Assembly: GCF_000830005.1 (NCBI RefSeq)
Contig: NZ_CP010407.1
Span: 8,010,001-8,074,000 of the forward strand
Direction of reading: 5' to 3'
Length of the DNA: 64,000 bases
Source of the DNA: Streptomyces vietnamensis
Lineage (GTDB): Bacteria; Actinomycetota; Actinomycetes; Streptomycetales; Streptomycetaceae
The notes under the pieces were generated by a model. The model made no database searches, was not told where the DNA came from, and worked only from the letters and a program-made list of their open reading frames with translations. The translations under genes were made by a program, and so were the position numbers. Of this stretch, positions 27,134 to 35,464 are shown piece after piece (position 1 is the stretch's first letter; every line of letters begins with the position of its first letter).

Positions 27134-27996
27134 GCTTCCTCCTTCTGGAACGCCGCGACCGCGGCCTGGTAGGCGTCCTCGTCCCCGGACAGGAACCGGG
27201 CGGTGAACTCCCGCCAGGCCTCCGGGTCCCGGGCCGCCTTGACGTAGGCGCGCTGGAAGGCCTCGTCCCGGTCGTAGTCCGGGGCGCAGGAGGTGAAGTG
27301 CGCGCCGTTCGGGGTCTCCACGACACCGTCGACGAACGCGCGCTTGAGCAGCAGCGACTGCGGTCCCGCGTCCTTGAGCAGCTCCGGGGTCTCCACGATC
27401 CGCTCGCAGGAGACGTACGCGGCGTCGGCGGCCTCGCAGAACAGGTCGTCGAAGTACGGGTCGGGGCCCAGGTACTGGCCGTTGCCGTGCACGTCGGCAC
27501 GGTTGAGGTGGACGAGCGCGGCGTCCAGGTGCAGGGCGGGGACGGCGACGAGCTCCTCGCGGTCGTCGTACGGGGAGGTGACCGTCCGCAGCGAGGGGTT
27601 GACGGTCATCACGTCCGAGGCGAGCCCTGCCCGGATCGGCATGAAGGGCAGCCGGTGCACGGCGGCGGTCAGGCCCCACATCACCATGGCCTCGTCCAGC
27701 TCCACCAGCTCGAAGTCACCGCGCTGCCGGGCCGCGCCGAAGTGCGGCTCCAGGGGGACGGAGTCGAGCGTGGCGAAGGCCGCGACCAGCTTGCGTATCT
27801 TCCCGGCCGCGGCGAGCAGCCCGACGTCCGGGCCGCCGTACGAGACCACGGTCAGGTCGGTGAGGTCGGAGCGCAGCAGCGCCCGTACGAGGGCCATCGG
27901 CTTGCGCCGCGAGCCCCAGCCGCCGATGCCGATCGTCATCCCGCTGCGGAGCCGGCCCACGACCTCCTCGGCGGTCATCGTCTTGTCCCTGCTCAC
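27130..27996 (-). CDS. ipdA: CoA-transferase-fold subunit alpha, IpdA-like ring hydrolase
   Basis: 288 residues, GTG start overlapping the echA20 stop (GTGA). Seen: TMTAEEVVGRLRSGMTIGIGGWGSRRKPMALVRALLRS (CoA-binding loop), VVSYGGPDVGLLAAAGKIRKLV, and FELVELDEAMVMWGLTAAVHRLPFMPIRAGLASD, whose acidic ELDE motif at about residue 99-102 matches the place of the catalytic Glu near 105 reported for the mycobacterial protein (recalled, not aligned). It works with IpdB to hydrolyse the ring-C bond of the D-ring-opened steroid remnant. Confidence 0.87.
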   Translation of the reverse strand: MSRDKTMTAEEVVGRLRSGMTIGIGGWGSRRKPMALVRALLRSDLTDLTVVSYGGPDVGLLAAAGKIRKLVAAFATLDSVPLEPHFGAARQRGDFELVELDEAMVMWGLTAAVHRLPFMPIRAGLASDVMTVNPSLRTVTSPYDDREELVAVPALHLDAALVHLNRADVHGNGQYLGPDPYFDDLFCEAADAAYVSCERIVETPELLKDAGPQSLLLKRAFVDGVVETPNGAHFTSCAPDYDRDEAFQRAYVKAARDPEAWREFTARFLSGDEDAYQAAVAAFQKEEA

Positions 27997-28775
27997 GACT
28001 GCTGCTCCTTTCCGGTGTCCACGGTGTCGTTCTTGCCGAAGGTGTCGCGGACCCGGTCGGCCACGCCGCTGAGGTTGGCCTCGAAGGTGAAGCCCTGCTC
28101 GAAGCGGTAGCTGCGGTGGACGTCCACCGGGTCGATGCCGTTGATCGCGGCCTTGGCCAGCCGGATCAGCTGCCCGTCCTTGGCGGCGATCTCCCGCGCG
28201 AGTTCGAGCGCCGCGTCGAGCAGCCGCTCGCGCGGGACGACCCGCCAGACCGAGCCGTGCCGGTGCAGCTCCTCGGCGGTGACCGTGCGCGAGGTGTAGT
28301 ACAGCGCCCGCATCAGCTGCTGCGGGACCAGCCGGGCCAGGTGCGTGGCCGCGCCGAGCGCGCCCCGGTCCAGCTCGGGCAGGCCGAAGGTCGCGTCCTC
28401 GGAGGCGACGATCGCGTCGGCGTTGCCGACCAGGCCGATGCCGCCGCCGAGACAGAAGCCGTGCACGGCGGCGACCACCGGCACCTCGCAGTCGTAGACG
28501 GCGGCGAAGGCCTCGTAACAGCCGCGGTTGGCGCCCAGGAGGGCGTCGTGCCCGGCCGTGCGCTGGATCTCCTTGATGTCGACGCCGGCGTTGAAGCCGC
28601 GGCCCTCCGCGGTGAGGACGACGCAGCGCACCTCGGGATCGGCCCCTGCGGCGCGGACCGCGGCGGCGAGGTCGTACCAGCCCTGGACGGGGAGGGCGTT
28701 GACCGGGGGGAAGTCGACGGTGACGACGGCGATGCCCTTGTCGCCCTTGTCCGGGGCGGAGGTGGAGACACCCAT
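27993..28775 (-). CDS. echA20: Crotonase-family ring hydrolase, EchA20-like
   Basis: 260 residues of crotonase fold: IAVVTVDFPPVNALPVQGWYDLAAAVRAAG, VVLTAEGRGFNAGVDIKEIQ, VPVVAAVHGFCLGGGIGLVGNADAIVASEDATFGLPELDRGALGAATHLARLVP. In the HIP pathway EchA20 hydrolyses ring D of HIEC-CoA, and it is encoded next to ipdAB in Mycobacterium and Rhodococcus, as here. It is the first gene of the minus-strand operon and its start is 21 bp from the 17-bp operator. A generic enoyl-CoA hydratase is the alternative, but the synteny is strong. Confidence 0.85.
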   Translation of the reverse strand: MGVSTSAPDKGDKGIAVVTVDFPPVNALPVQGWYDLAAAVRAAGADPEVRCVVLTAEGRGFNAGVDIKEIQRTAGHDALLGANRGCYEAFAAVYDCEVPVVAAVHGFCLGGGIGLVGNADAIVASEDATFGLPELDRGALGAATHLARLVPQQLMRALYYTSRTVTAEELHRHGSVWRVVPRERLLDAALELAREIAAKDGQLIRLAKAAINGIDPVDVHRSYRFEQGFTFEANLSGVADRVRDTFGKNDTVDTGKEQQS

Positions 28776-28796
28776 GAGCAGATCAGCTACCTTTCC

Positions 28797-28813
28797 ACCA
28801 AACGTTTGTTAGG
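28797..28813. promoter_or_regulatory. KstR2-like operator, divergent promoter 2
   Basis: ACCAAACGTTTGTTAGG, with the perfect inner palindrome CAAACGTTTG. It equals the reverse complement of the site at 20904-20920 at 15 of 17 positions. It is located between echA20 (minus) and the SDR pair (plus), so the two divergent promoters of this region share one site. Confidence 0.78.
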
Positions 28814-28853
28814 TGGAAGATAGCAGCGGTTCGCGCGCTGCGGGAGGTGTCCC

Positions 28854-29630
28854 TTGCCAGTCACCATCGATCTGTCGGGATCCGTCGCCGTCGTCACCGG
28901 CGGCACACGGGGCGTCGGCGCCGGAATCGCCCGCGCTCTGCTCGAAGCGGGCGCGGAGGTCGTGACCTGCGCGCGACGCGCCCCCGAGAAGCCCGTCGAG
29001 GCGGCCGGGCGCACGGCCCGCTTCCTCCCCGTCGACCTGCGCGACCCGGCCGCCGTCGCCGGCTTCTTCGACCGGGTGCGCGACGACCACGGAAGGCTGG
29101 ACGTCCTGGTCAACAACGCGGGGGGAACCCCGTTCCGGATGCTCGACGAGGGGAGCGCCGAGCAACAGGCCCGCGTCCTCGAACTGAACCTCGTCGCCCC
29201 GCTGACCGCCTCCCTCGCCGCGTACGAGGTGATGCGCCATCAGCCCGGCGGCGGGACCATCATCATGATCGGCAGCGTCAGCGGCACCCGCCCCTCACCG
29301 GGCAGCGCGGCCTACGGAGCCGCCAAGGCGGGCCTGGACAACCTCGCCCGCTCCATGGCGGTGGAATGGGCACCGCTGGTACGGGTCAACACGCTCGTCC
29401 CCGGCATGGTGCGCACCGAACTCTCCCACCTGCACTACGGGGACGAGGACGGCATCGCCTCCGTCGGCCGCACCGTGCCCCTCGGCCGGCTCGCCGAGCC
29501 CGCCGACATCGGCGACGCCTGCGTCTTCCTCGCCTCCGACCGGGCCGCGTACATCAGCGGCGCCAGCCTGCTCGTCCACGGGGCCGGGGAACGCCCGGCC
29601 TTCCTGGACGCGGCGACGGTCAACCACTGA
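28854..29630 (+). CDS. Short-chain dehydrogenase (KstR2-regulon type SDR 1)
   Basis: 258 residues. TTG start at 28854 behind a strong GGGAGGTG ribosome binding site; no ATG or GTG fits. SDR motifs: VAVVTGGTRGVGAGIARALLEAGAEVVTC, LDVLVNNAGG, IMIGSVSG with the catalytic Ser and YGAAKAGLDNLARSM. Position beside echA20, paired with a second SDR, mirrors the Rv3549c/Rv3548c pair of Mycobacterium, whose exact steps are beta-oxidation-type reductions or oxidations in C/D-ring breakdown. Specificity cannot be read here. Confidence 0.85.
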   Translation: MPVTIDLSGSVAVVTGGTRGVGAGIARALLEAGAEVVTCARRAPEKPVEAAGRTARFLPVDLRDPAAVAGFFDRVRDDHGRLDVLVNNAGGTPFRMLDEGSAEQQARVLELNLVAPLTASLAAYEVMRHQPGGGTIIMIGSVSGTRPSPGSAAYGAAKAGLDNLARSMAVEWAPLVRVNTLVPGMVRTELSHLHYGDEDGIASVGRTVPLGRLAEPADIGDACVFLASDRAAYISGASLLVHGAGERPAFLDAATVNH

Positions 29631-29662
29631 ACCCACCCATCCCTCTTCGAAAGGCACCCACC

Positions 29663-30574
29663 ATGACCGGACTGTGCAACGGACGCGTCGTCGTCGTCAC
29701 CGGGGCGGGCCGCGGGCTCGGCCGCGCGCACGCGCTCGCCTTCGCCGCCGAGGGCGCCAAGGTCGTCGTCAACGACCTCGGCGTCGGCCTCGACGGCACC
29801 GGAGGCGGGGCGGGGCCCGCCCAGCAGGTCGTCGACGAGATCGTCGCCTCGGGCGGCGAGGCGGTCGCCCACGGCGGCGACATCGCGACGACGGACGGCG
29901 CGGCCTCACTCGTCACCACGGCGCTCGACGCCTTCGGCCGCCTCGACACCCTCGTCAACAACGCCGGCTTCCTGCGCGACCGCATGCTCGTCAACCTCGA
30001 CGAGGACGACTGGGACGCCGTCATGCGCGTCCACCTCAAGGGCCACTTCCTGCCGCTGAAGCACGCGGCGGCGTACTGGCGGGCGGAGGCCAAGGCGGGC
30101 CGTACGCCCGACGCCCGCGTGATCAACACTAGCTCGGGTGCCGGCCTCCTCGGCAGCGTCGGCCAGGGCAACTACGCGGCCGCCAAGGCCGGGATCGTCG
30201 GCCTCACCCTCGTGGCCGCGGCCGAGATGTCCCGCTACGGCGTCCAGGTCAACGCGATCGCGCCGGCGGCCCGGACGCGGATGACGGAGCAGACCTTCGC
30301 GGAGACGATGGCCGCGCCGGGGGGAGACGCCTTCGACGCCATGGCCCCGGAGAACGTCTCCCCCCTCGTCGTCTGGCTGGGCTCGGCGGCCTCGGCGGGG
30401 GTCACGGGGCGTGTCTTCGAGGCGGAGGCGGGCCGGATCACGGTGATGGAGGGCTGGCGCCCGGGCCCGACGGCGGACAAGGGGGCCCGCTGGACCCCGA
30501 CGGAGGCGGGCGAAACGACCCTGAAGCTCCTGGCGGCCTCGGAACCCCCGCACCCGGTGTACGGGGCCCACTGA
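29663..30574 (+). CDS. Short-chain dehydrogenase, 17-beta-HSD4/MFE-type (SDR 2)
   Basis: 303 residues. VVVVTGAGRGLGRAHALAFAAEGAKVVVNDLGVGLDGTGGGAGPAQQVVDEIVASGGEAVAHGGDIA is the typical (3R)-hydroxyacyl-CoA dehydrogenase form with NDLG binding the adenine side; LDTLVNNAGFLRDRMLVNLDEDDWDAVMRVHLKGHF and INTSSGAGLLGSVGQGNYAAAKAGIVGL complete the SDR core. It resembles the dehydrogenase half of peroxisomal multifunctional enzyme 2. It probably oxidises a 3-hydroxyacyl-CoA during beta-oxidation of steroid-derived acids. It follows SDR 1 by 32 bp with a weak AAAGG ribosome binding site. Confidence 0.85.
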   Translation: MTGLCNGRVVVVTGAGRGLGRAHALAFAAEGAKVVVNDLGVGLDGTGGGAGPAQQVVDEIVASGGEAVAHGGDIATTDGAASLVTTALDAFGRLDTLVNNAGFLRDRMLVNLDEDDWDAVMRVHLKGHFLPLKHAAAYWRAEAKAGRTPDARVINTSSGAGLLGSVGQGNYAAAKAGIVGLTLVAAAEMSRYGVQVNAIAPAARTRMTEQTFAETMAAPGGDAFDAMAPENVSPLVVWLGSAASAGVTGRVFEAEAGRITVMEGWRPGPTADKGARWTPTEAGETTLKLLAASEPPHPVYGAH

Positions 30575-31151
30575 CGCCCCCGCGCCCGGCGAGACAACGC
30601 CCCCACGGACCCGGACCCGCGCCGGGCGTCGCCCCCGCCCGCGCGGGGCCCGCGCCCTCTGAGCGTCGCCCCGCCCCGTGCGGGCCCGCGCCGTGCTGGA
30701 CGGCGCCCCGCCTCGCCCGTGGGCCCGCGCCTGGCTGGGCGTTGCCCACCCCCGTGTGGGCAATCGTCCCGCTGGGGCGGGACGGGTGGGCACACGGGAC
30801 GGCGCCCCCGGCCGGGCCTAGGCGTTCCGCGCCTGGACCCGCACCTCAGCGGCGCCGCACGACGTGGTGCGGGTTCGGGCGCGGGAGCCTCGGGCGCCGG
30901 CAGGGCGCGGGTCCGTTGTGCCCACCCGTTCCGCCCCAGCGGAACGACTGCCCACAACGGGGGCGGCACGAGGCGCCCACAACGGGGACGGCGCCGGCCG
31001 GGCGGGTGGGCACCGCCCCAGCGGAACGATCGCCCACAACGGCGGGGCGCCGCCCACAACGGCGGGGGCGCAGCCCGCAGCGGGTGGCGGGCGCAGGCCC
31101 ACGACGCGGGCCCGGCGGGACCGAGGCCCATGGCGCGGGGCCCGGTGGGGT
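30575..31151. repeat. Gene-free stretch with a palindromic repeat cluster (REP-like)
   Basis: No credible gene in about 670 bp between the SDR and hsaE. A 38-bp unit of the form GTGGGCA...GTTCCGCTGGGGCGGAAC...GTGGGCAC occurs at 30756-30793 (forward), 30918-30955 (reverse, 35 of 38 positions identical) and shortened at 31006-31037 (reverse). Each carries an inner hairpin of about 7-bp arms around TGGG/CCCA. The short element GCCCACAACGG also recurs near 30950, 30975, 31032 and 31052. An additional TTGCCCAC-N6-GTGGGCAA hairpin lies near 30742-30763. I believe similar elements are scattered in Streptomyces chromosomes. Confidence 0.7.
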
Positions 31152-31168
31152 TTCCCGCTCAGCGGGAG
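31152..31168. promoter_or_regulatory. Candidate IclR operator upstream of hsaE
   Basis: TTCCCGCTCAGCGGGAG. The first ten bases are identical to the sites at 40081 and 52167 and the right arm follows nYGGGAR. It ends 75 bp before the hsaE start codon. Confidence 0.7.
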
Positions 31169-31243
31169 CGGGCGCTCCCCGGCCGCCGCGCCCCCGGCCT
31201 AGCCTCGCCGGACAGCCCCAACCGCCCGCAGGAGGGACCCGCC

Positions 31244-32026
31244 ATGCTCACGGACCGCCAGAGACAAGAGGCGGCCGAGCTGCTCCGCTCCGCCGAACAG
31301 CACGTCGCACCGATCGCCCCGCTGACCGAGGCGTTCCCCGGCATCGACACCGAGGACGCGTACGAGATCCAGCTCCTCAACATCCGCCACCGCCTCGCGG
31401 CCGGCGCGGCGGTGCGCGGTCACAAGGTGGGCCTGTCGTCCCCGGTGATGCAGCGGATGATGGGCGTCGACGAACCGGACTACGGCCATCTGCTCCACGA
31501 CATGGAGCTCCACCAGGACGTCCCGGTCCGTGCCGCCCGCTACTGCCGACCGCGCGTCGAGGTCGAGGTCGGTTTCGTCCTCGGCGACGACCTGCCGGGC
31601 GAGACCTGCACCCCGGCGGACGTCCTCGCCGCCACCGAACGCGTCGTGCCCGCCCTGGAGTTGATCGACAGCAGGATCCGCGACTGGCGGATCACCATCG
31701 CCGACACCATCGCGGACAACGCCTCCTCCGCCGGATACGTCATCGGCGAGGGCCGGGATCCCCGCGAGCTCGACCTCAAGGCGATCGACGCCCGGTTGAG
31801 CAGCGGTGGTGAGCTGCTCGCCGAGGGGCGCAGCGACGCCGTGCTCGGCGATCCGGTCCTCTCCGTCGCCTGGCTGGCCCGTACCGTCGCCCGCTTCGGC
31901 GTGCCCCTGAAGAAGGGGCACGTGGTGCTGCCCGGTTCCTGCACCCGGGCCGTCGACGTGGCGGCCGGGGGCACCTTCACCGCCGAGTTCGCCGGCCTTG
32001 GCTCCGTCTCCCTCTCGTTCATCTGA
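31244..32026 (+). CDS. hsaE: 2-hydroxypenta-2,4-dienoate hydratase, HsaE-like
   Basis: 260 residues, GGAGGGA ribosome binding site before the ATG. Fits the MhpD/TesE/HsaE hydratase family: [47 protein letters not shown] (Glu metal ligands), [32 protein letters not shown] and [37 protein letters not shown]. It hydrates the 2-hydroxydienoate released from rings A/B by HsaD to a 4-hydroxy-2-oxo acid. It starts the hsaE-hsaG-hsaF-kshA-orf-kshB gene run. Confidence 0.92.
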   Translation: MLTDRQRQEAAELLRSAEQHVAPIAPLTEAFPGIDTEDAYEIQLLNIRHRLAAGAAVRGHKVGLSSPVMQRMMGVDEPDYGHLLHDMELHQDVPVRAARYCRPRVEVEVGFVLGDDLPGETCTPADVLAATERVVPALELIDSRIRDWRITIADTIADNASSAGYVIGEGRDPRELDLKAIDARLSSGGELLAEGRSDAVLGDPVLSVAWLARTVARFGVPLKKGHVVLPGSCTRAVDVAAGGTFTAEFAGLGSVSLSFI

Positions 32027-32033
32027 GGTGATC

Positions 32034-32945
32034 ATGACCATCAAGACAAAGGCGACCGCCGCCATCGTCGGATCCGGCAACATCGGCACCGACCTGCTGT
32101 ACAAGCTGCAGCGCTCCGCGTACGTCGAACCCCGCTGGATGATCGGCGTCGACCCCGACAGCGAGGGCCTCGCCCGCGCCGCCCGGGCCGGCCTGGAGGC
32201 CAGTCACGAAGGCGTCGACTGGCTGCTCGCCCAGGACGAGAAGCCCGACATCGTCTTCGAGGCCACCAGCGCCTACGTCCACCGGGCCAACGCCCCCCGC
32301 TACGCCGAACTCGGCATCAAGGCCGTCGACCTGACGCCGGCGGCCGTCGGCCCCGCCGTCGTACCGCCCGCCAACCTCCGCGAGCACCTGGACCAGCCGA
32401 ACGTCAACATGATCACCTGCGGTGGACAGGCCACCATCCCCATGGTGTACGCGGTCTCCCGCGTCGTCCCCGTCCCGTACGCGGAGATCGTCGCCTCGGT
32501 GGCCTCCGTCTCGGCCGGCCCCGGAACCCGGGCGAACATCGACGAGTTCACCCGCACCACCTCGCGCGGCATCGAGACCATCGGCGGCGCCGAGCGCGGC
32601 AAGGCCATCATCATCCTCAACCCGGCCGAGCCGCCCGTCATCATGCGCGACACCGTCTTCTGCGCCATCCCCGAGGACGCCGACCGGGACGCCATCGCCC
32701 TCTCCGTCAAGGAGATCGCCGAGCAGGTCGCCTCGTACGTCCCCGGATACCGGCTGCGCGCCGAACCGCAGTTCGACGACCCCAGCCCTTCGAGCGGCGG
32801 GATGGCCCGCGTCGCGATCTTCCTGGAGGTGGAGGGCGCCGGCGACTACCTGCCGCCCTACGCCGGAAACCTCGACATCATGACCGCCGCCGCCACCAAG
32901 GTCGGCGAGGAGTTCGCCAAGGCGATCCTCGCCGTCGGCGCGTAA
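32034..32945 (+). CDS. hsaG: Acetaldehyde/propionaldehyde dehydrogenase (acylating), HsaG
   Basis: 303 residues. NAD site [21 protein letters not shown], catalytic Cys in [64 protein letters not shown]. It converts the aldehyde channelled from HsaF to acetyl- or propionyl-CoA. An aldolase/dehydrogenase complex forms with the next gene product, 12 bp downstream. The family is well conserved and the assignment is firm; the steroid role comes from context. Confidence 0.95.
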   Translation: MTIKTKATAAIVGSGNIGTDLLYKLQRSAYVEPRWMIGVDPDSEGLARAARAGLEASHEGVDWLLAQDEKPDIVFEATSAYVHRANAPRYAELGIKAVDLTPAAVGPAVVPPANLREHLDQPNVNMITCGGQATIPMVYAVSRVVPVPYAEIVASVASVSAGPGTRANIDEFTRTTSRGIETIGGAERGKAIIILNPAEPPVIMRDTVFCAIPEDADRDAIALSVKEIAEQVASYVPGYRLRAEPQFDDPSPSSGGMARVAIFLEVEGAGDYLPPYAGNLDIMTAAATKVGEEFAKAILAVGA

Positions 32946-32957
32946 GGAGCACCCCGC

Positions 32958-33980
32958 ATGCCCTACTCGGACACCCTCGACATCCGGATCACCGACTCCT
33001 CGCTGCGCGACGGCTCCCACGCCAAGCGCCACCAGTTCACCGCCGACGACGTACGGTCGATCGTCGCCGCCCTCGACGGCGCCGGCGTCCCGGTGATCGA
33101 GGTGACGCACGGCGACGGACTCGGCGGATCCTCGTTCAACTACGGGTTCTCCAGGACCCCCGAGCAAGAGCTGATCAAGGTCGCCGTCGAGACCGCGCGC
33201 TCGGCGAGGATCGCCTTCCTCATGCTCCCCGGACTCGGCGTCAAGGACGACATCCGGGCCGCCCACGGCAACGGCGCGAGCATCTGCCGCATCGCCACCC
33301 ACTGCACCGAGGCCGACATCGCCGACCAGCACTTCGGACTCGCCCGCGAGATGGGCCTGGAGACCGTCGGCTTCCTGATGATGGCCCACTCCACGACCCC
33401 CGAGAAGCTGGCGCGCCAGGGCCGCGTCATGGCCGATGCGGGCTGCCAGTGCGTGTACGTCGTCGACTCGGCCGGCGCCATGGTCATGGACGACGTCACC
33501 GCCCGCGTCGAGGCCCTCGTCGCCGAGCTCGGCGACGACGCCCAGGTCGGCTTCCACGGCCACGAGAACCTGGCCCTCGGCACCGGCAACTCCATCGCCG
33601 CCGTCAAGGCCGGAGCCCTCCAGATCGACGGCTCCACCCGCCGGCTCGGCGCCGGAGCGGGCAACACCGCCGTCGAGGCCCTCGTCGCGGTCTGCGCCAA
33701 GATGGGCATCCGCACCGGCATCGACGTACTGAAGATCATCGACGCGGCCGAGGACGTCGTCCGCCCCGTCATGGACGACGAGTGCCGGCTCGACCGGCTC
33801 GCCCTCCTCATGGGCCACGCCGGCGTCTACTCCAGCTTCCTCAAGCACGCCTACCGGCAGGCCGAGCGCTACGGCGTCTCCGGCGCCGAGATCCTCCTGC
33901 GCGCGGGCGAACGCCGCCTGGTCGGCGGCCAGGAGGACCAGCTCATCGACATCGCCGTCGAACTCGCCGCGCAGAACTGA
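32958..33980 (+). CDS. hsaF: 4-hydroxy-2-oxovalerate (2-oxohexanoate) aldolase, HsaF
   Basis: 340 residues, AAGGAG ribosome binding site. HMGL-like TIM barrel: [54 protein letters not shown] (metal and catalytic Arg-Asp), [63 protein letters not shown] (HGHE metal-binding His pair). It cleaves the 4-hydroxy-2-oxo acid to pyruvate and an aldehyde that is passed to HsaG. Confidence 0.95.
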   Translation: MPYSDTLDIRITDSSLRDGSHAKRHQFTADDVRSIVAALDGAGVPVIEVTHGDGLGGSSFNYGFSRTPEQELIKVAVETARSARIAFLMLPGLGVKDDIRAAHGNGASICRIATHCTEADIADQHFGLAREMGLETVGFLMMAHSTTPEKLARQGRVMADAGCQCVYVVDSAGAMVMDDVTARVEALVAELGDDAQVGFHGHENLALGTGNSIAAVKAGALQIDGSTRRLGAGAGNTAVEALVAVCAKMGIRTGIDVLKIIDAAEDVVRPVMDDECRLDRLALLMGHAGVYSSFLKHAYRQAERYGVSGAEILLRAGERRLVGGQEDQLIDIAVELAAQN

Positions 33981-34005
33981 ACCGACACACATCAGGAGGG
34001 ACGAG

Positions 34006-35160
34006 ATGACTGCTCTCAACGACGAGGTCCGGGTCATCGACGCGGGCAGGCCGCCGACGCGGTTCGCCCGGGGCTGGCACTGCCTTGGCCTCGCCGACGC
34101 CTTCAAGGACGGAAAGCCGCACGAGATCGAGGCCTTCGGCACCAAGCTGGTGGTTTTCCAGGGCCAGGACGACGGACAGCTGCACGTCCTCAACGCCTAC
34201 TGTCCCCACATGGGCGGCAACCTCGCCCAGGGCACCGTCAAGGGCGACGCCGTCGCCTGTCCCTTCCACGACTGGCGCTGGTCGGGCGACGGCCGCTGCG
34301 CCGGCATCCCGTACGCCCGCCGCGTCCCGCCCCGCGCCAGGACCCGCGCCTGGATCTCGCTGGAGCGCAACAAGCAGCTCTTCGTCTGGAACGACCCCGA
34401 GGGCAACCCCCCGCCCCCCGAGGTGACCGTCCCCGAGATCGCGGGCATCCACGGCCCGGAAGCCGACCAGTGGAGCGACTGGACCTGGAAGACCCTCCGG
34501 GTCGAGGGCGCCAACTGCCGCGAGATCGTCGACAACGTCGTGGACATGGCGCACTTCTACTACGTCCACTACGCGTTCCCCGAGTACTTCAAGAACGTCT
34601 TCGACGGCCACGTCGCCACCCAGTACATGGAGAGCAGCCCCCGCGGGGACATGGAACTGGGCACCCTCAGCTCCGGCCGCCTGCGCTCCGACGCCTCCTA
34701 CTTCGGCCCCTCCTACATGATCGACCACCTCTACAGCGACGTCGGCGGCGGCGCGGAGATGGAGATCGTCCTCATCAACTGCCACTACCCGATCGACGAG
34801 AACAGCTTCCTGCTCCAGTACGGGGCGATCGTGAAGCGGCTGCCCGGGATGACGGACGAGCAGGCCGCCGAGGCCGCACGGCTCACCGCCGAGGGAGCCA
34901 CCGTCGGCTTCGAGCAGGACGTGGAGATCTGGCAGAACAAGACCCGGATCGACAACCCCCTGCTCACCGAGGAGGACGGCCCCGTCTACCAACTGCGGCG
35001 TTGGTACGAGCAGTTCTACGTCGACGTCGCCGACGTCAAGGACGAGATGACCCGCCGCTTCGAGTTCGAGATCGACACGCAGCGCGCCAACGCGGCATGG
35101 CGCGCCGAGGTCGAGGAGAACCTGGCGCGCCGCGCGGCGGAGACGGAAACCGGAGCCTGA
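34006..35160 (+). CDS. kshA: 3-ketosteroid 9-alpha-hydroxylase, oxygenase component (KshA)
   Basis: 384 residues, the KshA length. Rieske cluster Cys66-x-His68 in NAYCPHMGG and Cys85-x2-His88 in VACPFHDWRW. Mononuclear iron ligands His183 and His188 in DMAHFYYVHYAF and Asp305 in FEQDVEIW, almost the positions known for mycobacterial KshA. With the reductase KshB it hydroxylates C9 of 1,4-androstadien-3-one steroids, which opens ring B and aromatises ring A. It is followed after one base by a small Cys-containing protein gene and then kshB. Confidence 0.95.
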   Translation: MTALNDEVRVIDAGRPPTRFARGWHCLGLADAFKDGKPHEIEAFGTKLVVFQGQDDGQLHVLNAYCPHMGGNLAQGTVKGDAVACPFHDWRWSGDGRCAGIPYARRVPPRARTRAWISLERNKQLFVWNDPEGNPPPPEVTVPEIAGIHGPEADQWSDWTWKTLRVEGANCREIVDNVVDMAHFYYVHYAFPEYFKNVFDGHVATQYMESSPRGDMELGTLSSGRLRSDASYFGPSYMIDHLYSDVGGGAEMEIVLINCHYPIDENSFLLQYGAIVKRLPGMTDEQAAEAARLTAEGATVGFEQDVEIWQNKTRIDNPLLTEEDGPVYQLRRWYEQFYVDVADVKDEMTRRFEFEIDTQRANAAWRAEVEENLARRAAETETGA

Positions 35161-35161
35161 C

Positions 35162-35464
35162 ATGCAAGCGGTGGAGTGCGCGGCCTGCGGCAACCAGGTC
35201 CTGTGCGAGAAGTTCAGCATCGCCCACACCTCCGTGCAGTGGACGGCCGACGCGGCCGTCGTCTGCACGGAGTTCGGCGAACGGGTCGGCCGGGGCGGGA
35301 ACACCGCCCGGATGCGGACCTGCGGGGCCCTGCGGGCGAGCATCGACCGTGCGGTCGAGGACGGCACCCTGACGGTCAGCACCCTGGAGCCGGTCGGCCC
35401 GGAGTCCGGCACCCGGGAGTACGACATGGCAGGCACCGCGACCACGGAGGCCGGCGATGCCTGA
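35162..35464 (+). CDS. Small cysteine-containing protein between kshA and kshB, unknown function
   Basis: 100 residues, starting one base after the kshA stop and overlapping the kshB start by 8 bp, so it is part of the kshA-kshB translational unit. The N-terminus holds C6-x2-C9-x5-C15 (ECAACGNQVLCEKFSIAHTSVQWT), with two more Cys in VVCTEFGE and MRTCGALRASIDRAV. This could form a small zinc or Fe-S knuckle. The C-terminal 35 residues are low complexity and probably disordered. I recall no counterpart in the textbook two-component KSH systems. It might be an accessory electron carrier or assembly factor; that is inference from position only. Confidence 0.75.
   Translation: MQAVECAACGNQVLCEKFSIAHTSVQWTADAAVVCTEFGERVGRGGNTARMRTCGALRASIDRAVEDGTLTVSTLEPVGPESGTREYDMAGTATTEAGDA

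Noticed and set aside
26366..27996. Reading ipdA/ipdB as a generic 3-oxoacid CoA-transferase
   Set aside because: The neighbours echA20 and ipdC, the GTGA-coupled order and the ELDE segment fit the ring-hydrolysing IpdAB pair better.
30756..31063. Repeat cluster considered as a CRISPR array
   Set aside because: Units are inverted relative to each other, irregularly spaced and contain internal palindromes; no cas genes nearby.
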